The position numbers and the translations under genes were made by a program. 36,394 nucleotides of DNA from RGIG8748 sp045544515 (GTDB lineage Bacteria > Bacillota > Clostridia > UMGS1810): contig JAZPZD010000012.1 of the NCBI GenBank assembly GCA_045544515.1, positions 1-36,394 of the forward strand, in the 5' to 3' direction. The notes below the pieces were generated by a model, which saw nothing but the letters and a program-made list of their open reading frames with translations, was not told where the DNA came from and did not search any database. Positions 31,138 through 36,394 of this stretch are shown one piece after another. Within the stretch, counting starts at the first letter, position 1. Every line of letters begins with the position of its first letter.

Positions 31138-32644
31138 ATGAGAAAGTTAGTATGTGTATTTGTCTGTGTGTTTTTGCTTTTTGAATGTATAAATTCTTTG
31201 GCAAATACATCGGTCAAAGGGAAAAGACTTACCGCAGAAATATACAGAGAAAATGAGTGTTTGTGCGTGTCCGGTCAGCTCGTGTACCCCGAGGAAAAGA
31301 GGATAAGCCTTATTTTCAAAGATGCGAGCAAAAATATTATTTATGTAAATCAAGCAAAGAGCGCCCCCGACGGAAAATTTTTGTTCCGGTTTACACCACA
31401 AACAGCCATGAATGATAACGAAGTGTATACTGCAATAATAGGTTGCTCAGGTACAACATATTCGGAAAAACTTGAATTTGAGTATTCTGATATCAAAAAC
31501 ATCCTTGAACAAGAGCAGGAACAAGGGGAAGCTGATAGAATTATATACAAAGATTCAGAGTGTATCAATCTTAATCTGATACTTACAATGAGGAATTATG
31601 TGCCGACGATTTCGGGTAGTATAAGTGCACAACCGGGGTGTTATGCGAATATATCTTTGGAAGATGTGGACGATGCATATACAACTATTGTTGGCTGGTA
31701 TTCGGACAAGCCAGAACCAACAGCAATTTCATATACTTTCCCCTCAATAACCAAATCTCAAAGATACAATTTCAGAATAACCGGCTCGGGTGGTTTGGAT
31801 ATGTCAGTCAGAGTTGATGCCTCAATACTTATTTCTGCATTAACTCATAATATGAGTTTGGGTGACGGGGCATATATTGATTTGAATATAAAAAGTTCTG
31901 ATATAGAATTTTTGAATATCACGAGGAGATATACAGACTATCACAGCAATTCTTTTGTATTCCCGTCAGTTCTGCCCAATGGAACATATGAGGTAAATGC
32001 TACATTTGTAAATACATATACCGAAGATGATATTAATAATGTTCACAAATCTACAAACGAAAATCTCTATAATGCATTAATATCGAAATATCCACATTTG
32101 GATGAAGAGAACAGAGGTGTAATATATAGCGATAAAATCACTGGAACCAACGGAATTTTGGATTTATCAAATTGTAATGTAGAAAGCCTTATAGGCATGT
32201 GTAATTCAAAAATCACAGCAATAATGCTTGATAATAATAATATCACAAGCCTAAGACCTTTAAGTTTTATAAAGACCTTGTCATATATCAGTGCAAGGAA
32301 TAACAAAATTAACAATGTAAGTAATTTTGGAGATAATATTGTACATATAAACCTCGATAACAACTTGTTAACAGATTTATTAGGATTAAAAGATGCAAAA
32401 AAATCTACTGTATCTTTCCGTATGTAACAACACTATAAAAGATGTAGATGGTATCGGAAACAATTATAATATCAAATATTTGAACCTTAAAGACAACAAT
32501 TTATCAGATATATCGAATTTAAATGGATGCAGTAGCCTTGTACATCTCAATTTATCTGGCAATAGCATTACCGATACTTCGGCACTAAATGAACTAAAAC
32601 AACTTTATTATGTGGATTTGAATTACAATTCGGTAAATGAGTAA
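31138..32644 (+). CDS. Secreted leucine-rich-repeat protein, split by a frameshift
   Basis: A protein of about 500 residues if read through. Residues 1-23 are a signal peptide (LVCVFVCVFLLFECINSLA). About 25-115 and 140-235 look like beta-sandwich modules of the kind found in exported proteins of gut Clostridia. From about 340 come leucine-rich repeats (SKITAIMLDNNNITSL, NIVHINLDNNLLTDL, NIKYLNLKDNNLSDI, SLVHLNLSGNSITDT). The first frame ends at 32427; the LRR continues in the next frame to a stop at 32644. Removing one A from the A7 run at 32397-32403 restores a single chain (DAKNLLYLSVCNN). It ends 22 bp before the next gene's start and shares an operon layout with it. Likely surface-exposed; role unknown. 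Confidence 0.75.
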
Positions 32645-32666
32645 AAAATTTTTTGGAGGAATAAAA

Positions 32667-33695
32667 ATGATAAAGAAAATATTTTTAATGATTTTTTTAT
32701 TGATGTGTATCTCAAATGTTGTTTCTGCATCAAAAACACAAATTGACAGGAATGAATCTATGCTTAAACTTCAAGACACAGATATCTTGACGGAAACAAT
32801 TTCAAAAAGTATTACATCTAAGAATAAGGAATTAATAAATTTTAAATCTGCTGATTTCTTTTCTACTATAACAGATTGTTGTGAAAGAGCAAAATACAAA
32901 AATGTATCTGATTACATAAAGTTTATTTACGAGAATAATCTGAGCTTTTTTGAGATAGAAACCATTAACAAAATTTTACTTAAAGGTACCACGATTCAGT
33001 CGTTGAGCCAGGTGTATGATTTTTGGCTTACAACAGATGAATCCTTTGATATGATAGAGGAAATTTGCGCTCTTGAGGATAACTTTTTTGGTGAGTATTG
33101 GTATGAAGATGTGTTTAATTATCTTACAAACAATTCTCACGGAGTTATGACAATAGCTGATATAGAAGAATATCGCGATAAAGGTGTAACCGATGACGAA
33201 ATATTAACGGCCAATATTCTTTGCAGAAAAAAAGGTCAAAATATTTACGATATTCTGGAATCTTCTCTTAACGGATTAGCTGTTAGCGAGCAAGCAAAGC
33301 AACTATACGGTTTGACAGAACTTCCAAAGGCGGATACTCTGTTTGACAGTGTAAATCAAGTTCTTAAACAAAGAAAGTATTCTGTACCACTTGTATTGAA
33401 TTTAGTAGATGTAAACAAATACGATATCCTAAATATATGGGAACAAAAGCTCAATGAGCTTGTTGAAGAAAAGGTGTCAGAAGAACTAAAAAAACTGGAT
33501 ATTACCGTAGCAGATATTTCTGTATACGAAGATATGGAAACTCTTAAAAAAAGCATGTATCCTGTAGGCGTACAAAACGCACTGCTTAACAAAGGATACA
33601 CACCGCGCGAGATAGAAATATCCGCAAGTATTCCCACCCGGAATTTAAACAAAGCAATCAAATCTGCAAGGAGGATAGCAAAAAATGAAAAATAA
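32667..33695 (+). CDS. Exported helical protein of unknown function (RHS neighbour)
   Basis: 343 residues with TTGGAGGA at 32653-32660 before ATG 32667. Residues 1-22 form a signal peptide (MIKKIFLMIFLLMCISNVVSA). The mature part is charged and appears almost entirely helical, with several segments of the form Y-x-D-I-L/E and two acidic heptad-like stretches (NELVEEKVSEELKKLDI). The C-terminal end has KGYTPREIEISASIP and a basic tail. It overlaps the RHS gene by 11 bp, so the two are translationally coupled. No family recognised; in this position it may help export, assembly or anchoring of the RHS protein. That is inference. Confidence 0.65.
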   Translation: MIKKIFLMIFLLMCISNVVSASKTQIDRNESMLKLQDTDILTETISKSITSKNKELINFKSADFFSTITDCCERAKYKNVSDYIKFIYENNLSFFEIETINKILLKGTTIQSLSQVYDFWLTTDESFDMIEEICALEDNFFGEYWYEDVFNYLTNNSHGVMTIADIEEYRDKGVTDDEILTANILCRKKGQNIYDILESSLNGLAVSEQAKQLYGLTELPKADTLFDSVNQVLKQRKYSVPLVLNLVDVNKYDILNIWEQKLNELVEEKVSEELKKLDITVADISVYEDMETLKKSMYPVGVQNALLNKGYTPREIEISASIPTRNLNKAIKSARRIAKNEK

Positions 33696-36394
33696 TAGCA
33701 GATATATTTTTCAACTTGCAATATTTATATGCCTGCTTTTTGTGTCCGCCTATGCTTCTACATCCGGAGCATACTCAAACGAGTATTATTACAATTATTA
33801 TGGCAAAAACTATCCGGGTTTTAATTCCCCTTATACACTTAACGAGGTAGACGGCGTTGTGGAAGACAGCACAGGTGCAATCAAGACACATGTTGCAGAT
33901 TATGTAATTAATGGCAAAAACGGATTTAAAATCCCGTTTGTAAGAAGCTATAGCAGTGATACAGCAGCTTACGAACTGGGTGAAAACGCATATGCAAATC
34001 AAAAACAAGTTGTTCTATGCTATACACTCAAATATAACTGTAGCTATGATGATACCATTGTTCAATTGCGCTTTTCAACTCAACTCGAAGCTTTAAATGC
34101 TCCGGAAGTATTTAAAGGAAATAAGTGTGACAATATTAATAAAAAGTGGTACGAAAGAGTGGCTTCTGACAACGGAAACTACACATATACGCAAGTTGAA
34201 CGGGAACCGGTTATAGAATACGGAAATGCGTATTATCAATATTATTCAGGCGACGCAACTCCTGATAAAGCATTTTTGAAATTCACGAGCTTTATGCGAA
34301 TTTCAAAGCCTGCGCTATCTGCTTATGATTGGACAAAGTATGATGGCGGAGAGAATGTATATCTTATGTTTCAGGATATACGGGGAGAATTCAGTTCGTT
34401 GGAGCTAAGATATAGTGAGACAGATGACATAGTTTCCCTTGTTGATTCCACCCAAGGACCAATGGTGTCGTATAGCAAATATACAGCTAACCTTGTGGAT
34501 AATGAGGATGCCTCGGTTACGGCTACACATCCGCTTGGATTTGTCTATGATATGACTCTGACCTCCGATGACGGTGAGATATATTACATCAAAAGAAATG
34601 TAGGCAATTATCATTATCACGATGTTTTGGCTGTTGCTGATAGATATGGAAACACATATCTTATATCAAATGCAGACCGCGAGTATTCAATTACCACTCC
34701 CGAGGGGGTAGTGTATAAATGTGATTACAGCGGAATAACAAAAACAGTTAACGAAGACACAACAAAGCTTGTTTGGTATTACGAAAATGCAGTCAACAGC
34801 GAAAAAGATACAAACGAATATTACGAAGATGATGATGAATATGTTTTTAAAGTAATCAAGAACAGCGGTACAACACCTTCGTTAAGTAGCGAAGAAGATA
34901 ATGTTACCAAGTATTATATGAAACAGGAGTATAAATTCGGAGAAATTCTTAAAGACAAAAAAGGGCTGACATATTATCTTCCGTACAAAATTGAATTTCC
35001 GTCGGGTCTTGTTAAGCACATAGATTACGATTGCATATCCAACTGGAAAATCAAGCCTGACGATGATTATGTCAATGGATATTATTATCCTGTTAAAAGC
35101 TATTATGAAGAAGATAACGGAGTAATAAAATATAAGAGTGAATATGATTATACCAATGGCATTTATAGATATGGCAACTATAAAATCAGTTATTTTACGG
35201 ATTCAGTCAGAAACACTGAAAAAGGGATTAATGCTTCGTTAATCAACTACAAATCCTATGATCAAAAAGGAAGAGTGGTAACAGAAACAATAAAAAGTGT
35301 TACAAGCAGCTCAATATATAGGACATTGGATTATGAGTATGATAATTATAGGGCGGATGCAAAAGTAAGTAGTATAGACACTTATGAAATAACAAAAAGT
35401 TATACGCAATCTGCATCACATACAGTAAACTATGAATATATTGATAGATATTATCTGAGCGATTTAACAGATGGTGATTATACGGAGGAATACACCTATC
35501 ATGAGGATGGTAATTATATTCCTTCAACCATAATTTACCAAAAAGACGAAAAATCCACTGTTACAACAGAAAACATATTGACAGAGGACAAAAAATCCAT
35601 TGCAAAAACAAATGTGTATGAAAATGATGTTCTTGCAAGGAGCATATCATATACATATGATTCTTACGGCAATGTGGCATCCGAGACAACACATGTTGAT
35701 GATGATACATCGGTTGTTACCTTGTATTCGTATGTCTATGCCGAAGATGGCGGATTTACCTTGACTACCACTAACACAGGGCTTAAAGATGCCGACGGCA
35801 ATGCCTTGCCCGATGTTACAACTGTTAGTGTATATGATTCTGAATATAACCTCATATCCCATACCGATGCCAACGGTAACACTACTTTGATGACATATGA
35901 CAACATTGGCAGACTTCTCAGCGTTAGCTATCCCGACGGCACGAGCGAGAACTATACCTACGATATAACCGAGGGTATAACAACCTATACTTCGCCAAAC
36001 GGCACAGTTTACAAGGCATATTTTGATGCATGGGGCAACAAGCTAAAGACAACCGTGATGATAAACGGCGAAGAACAAATGCTCGAATCATTTGTATATG
36101 ATAAAGCGGGAAATATTTACTATTATCGGAGATATATAGATGCTGAGCACTATGTCAGAGCAGAATATAACTATGATTACTTGGACAGACTGGTTAAGGA
36201 AAGAATATATAATGGTACAACTCTTTTAAAAACCACTGTATATGAATATACAATAAGTGAAGATGATGACGAAAGACCTCTACACACTGTAACTGTATCG
36301 GTTAGCGGTGATGATGGTACATATGCACAGTACAGTGAGACAACAAACTATAGGGGCTTTTTGACAGAAAGCAAGTATTTTACAAACGACGGTG
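33685..36394 (+). CDS. Large exported YD/RHS-repeat protein (partial, runs off the window)
   Basis: Open from ATG 33685 to the last base, 903 codons, with AAGGAGGA at 33668-33675. Residues about 7-25 form a signal peptide (FQLAIFICLLFVSAYAS), followed by a tyrosine-rich segment (NEYYYNYYGKNY). Residues about 60-650 are beta-rich and full of aromatic and acidic residues. YD repeats become clear from residue about 657: YDSYGNV, YDNIGRLLS, YDKAGNI, YDYLDRLVKE. Such proteins form a hollow beta-cocoon and often end in a variable toxin or adhesive domain, which here would lie beyond the window. The overlap with the preceding gene implies one operon with the LRR and helical proteins. It is a likely surface or contact-dependent protein. 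Confidence 0.85.
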   Translation, partial: MKNNSRYIFQLAIFICLLFVSAYASTSGAYSNEYYYNYYGKNYPGFNSPYTLNEVDGVVEDSTGAIKTHVADYVINGKNGFKIPFVRSYSSDTAAYELGENAYANQKQVVLCYTLKYNCSYDDTIVQLRFSTQLEALNAPEVFKGNKCDNINKKWYERVASDNGNYTYTQVEREPVIEYGNAYYQYYSGDATPDKAFLKFTSFMRISKPALSAYDWTKYDGGENVYLMFQDIRGEFSSLELRYSETDDIVSLVDSTQGPMVSYSKYTANLVDNEDASVTATHPLGFVYDMTLTSDDGEIYYIKRNVGNYHYHDVLAVADRYGNTYLISNADREYSITTPEGVVYKCDYSGITKTVNEDTTKLVWYYENAVNSEKDTNEYYEDDDEYVFKVIKNSGTTPSLSSEEDNVTKYYMKQEYKFGEILKDKKGLTYYLPYKIEFPSGLVKHIDYDCISNWKIKPDDDYVNGYYYPVKSYYEEDNGVIKYKSEYDYTNGIYRYGNYKISYFTDSVRNTEKGINASLINYKSYDQKGRVVTETIKSVTSSSIYRTLDYEYDNYRADAKVSSIDTYEITKSYTQSASHTVNYEYIDRYYLSDLTDGDYTEEYTYHEDGNYIPSTIIYQKDEKSTVTTENILTEDKKSIAKTNVYENDVLARSISYTYDSYGNVASETTHVDDDTSVVTLYSYVYAEDGGFTLTTTNTGLKDADGNALPDVTTVSVYDSEYNLISHTDANGNTTLMTYDNIGRLLSVSYPDGTSENYTYDITEGITTYTSPNGTVYKAYFDAWGNKLKTTVMINGEEQMLESFVYDKAGNIYYYRRYIDAEHYVRAEYNYDYLDRLVKERIYNGTTLLKTTVYEYTISEDDDERPLHTVTVSVSGDDGTYAQYSETTNYRGFLTESKYFTNDG

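Overview
The window looks like chromosome of a low-GC anaerobic Bacillota, most likely class Clostridia. The evidence is the hemW-hrcA-grpE-dnaK-dnaJ order with a perfect CIRCE operator, strong AGGAGG ribosome-binding sites, TTGACA/TATAAT promoters, an OFA-type transporter, a YeiH-type membrane protein and an AT-rich accessory island. I cannot name the genus. No rRNA, tRNA or CRISPR array was seen.

Layout. 1-319 is the 3' end of nadE. 320-7740 is accessory DNA: a DUF6076-type zinc-finger protein and a large serine recombinase that meet head to head, both apparently lacking their N-terminal parts; then a 419-bp non-coding stretch; then a WYL-regulator locus (3167-7684). That locus holds five small unknown genes, several of them membrane proteins, and a 523-aa protein joining a possible PD-(D/E)XK-like motif to a glycine-zipper membrane region. 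The same operator architecture (AGGACA-N5-TGTCyT) lies before the WYL gene and before a small membrane-protein gene inside the locus. A 15-bp direct repeat brackets the locus. This is the best candidate for an undescribed system, plausibly a defence or conflict cassette, but its function is inference.

7818-18973 is mostly single genes or short operons: a beta-CASP metallo-beta-lactamase nuclease, a LOG-family nucleosidase, a nicotinamidase-like hydrolase, an OFA-type MFS transporter with a cupin, a small minus-strand transcription unit, glutaminase, a diacylglycerol-kinase-family lipid kinase with a YeiH-type exporter, a nitroreductase, an amidohydrolase and hemW. 18974-23825 is the HrcA-controlled chaperone operon with its own promoter, CIRCE and terminator. 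23837-27706 holds purC and a long-type ileS on the minus strand, the latter with a short leader that leaves no room for a T-box. A FliB-like flagellin lysine N-methylase follows.

28912-36394 is a GH36-like glycosidase followed by a secreted-protein cluster: a leucine-rich-repeat protein, a helical exported protein and a large YD/RHS-repeat protein that runs off the window. Two neighbouring genes, the glycosidase and the LRR protein, each carry a one-base frameshift in a homopolymer run. These could be assembly errors or real slippage/phase-variation sites.

Two non-coding regions (about 2800-2960 and 10100-10335) are diverged copies of one repeat with a conserved, partly covarying stem. A further motif, CTTGrCA..CGAG followed by CAGGT at a fixed distance, recurs three times around the accessory DNA.
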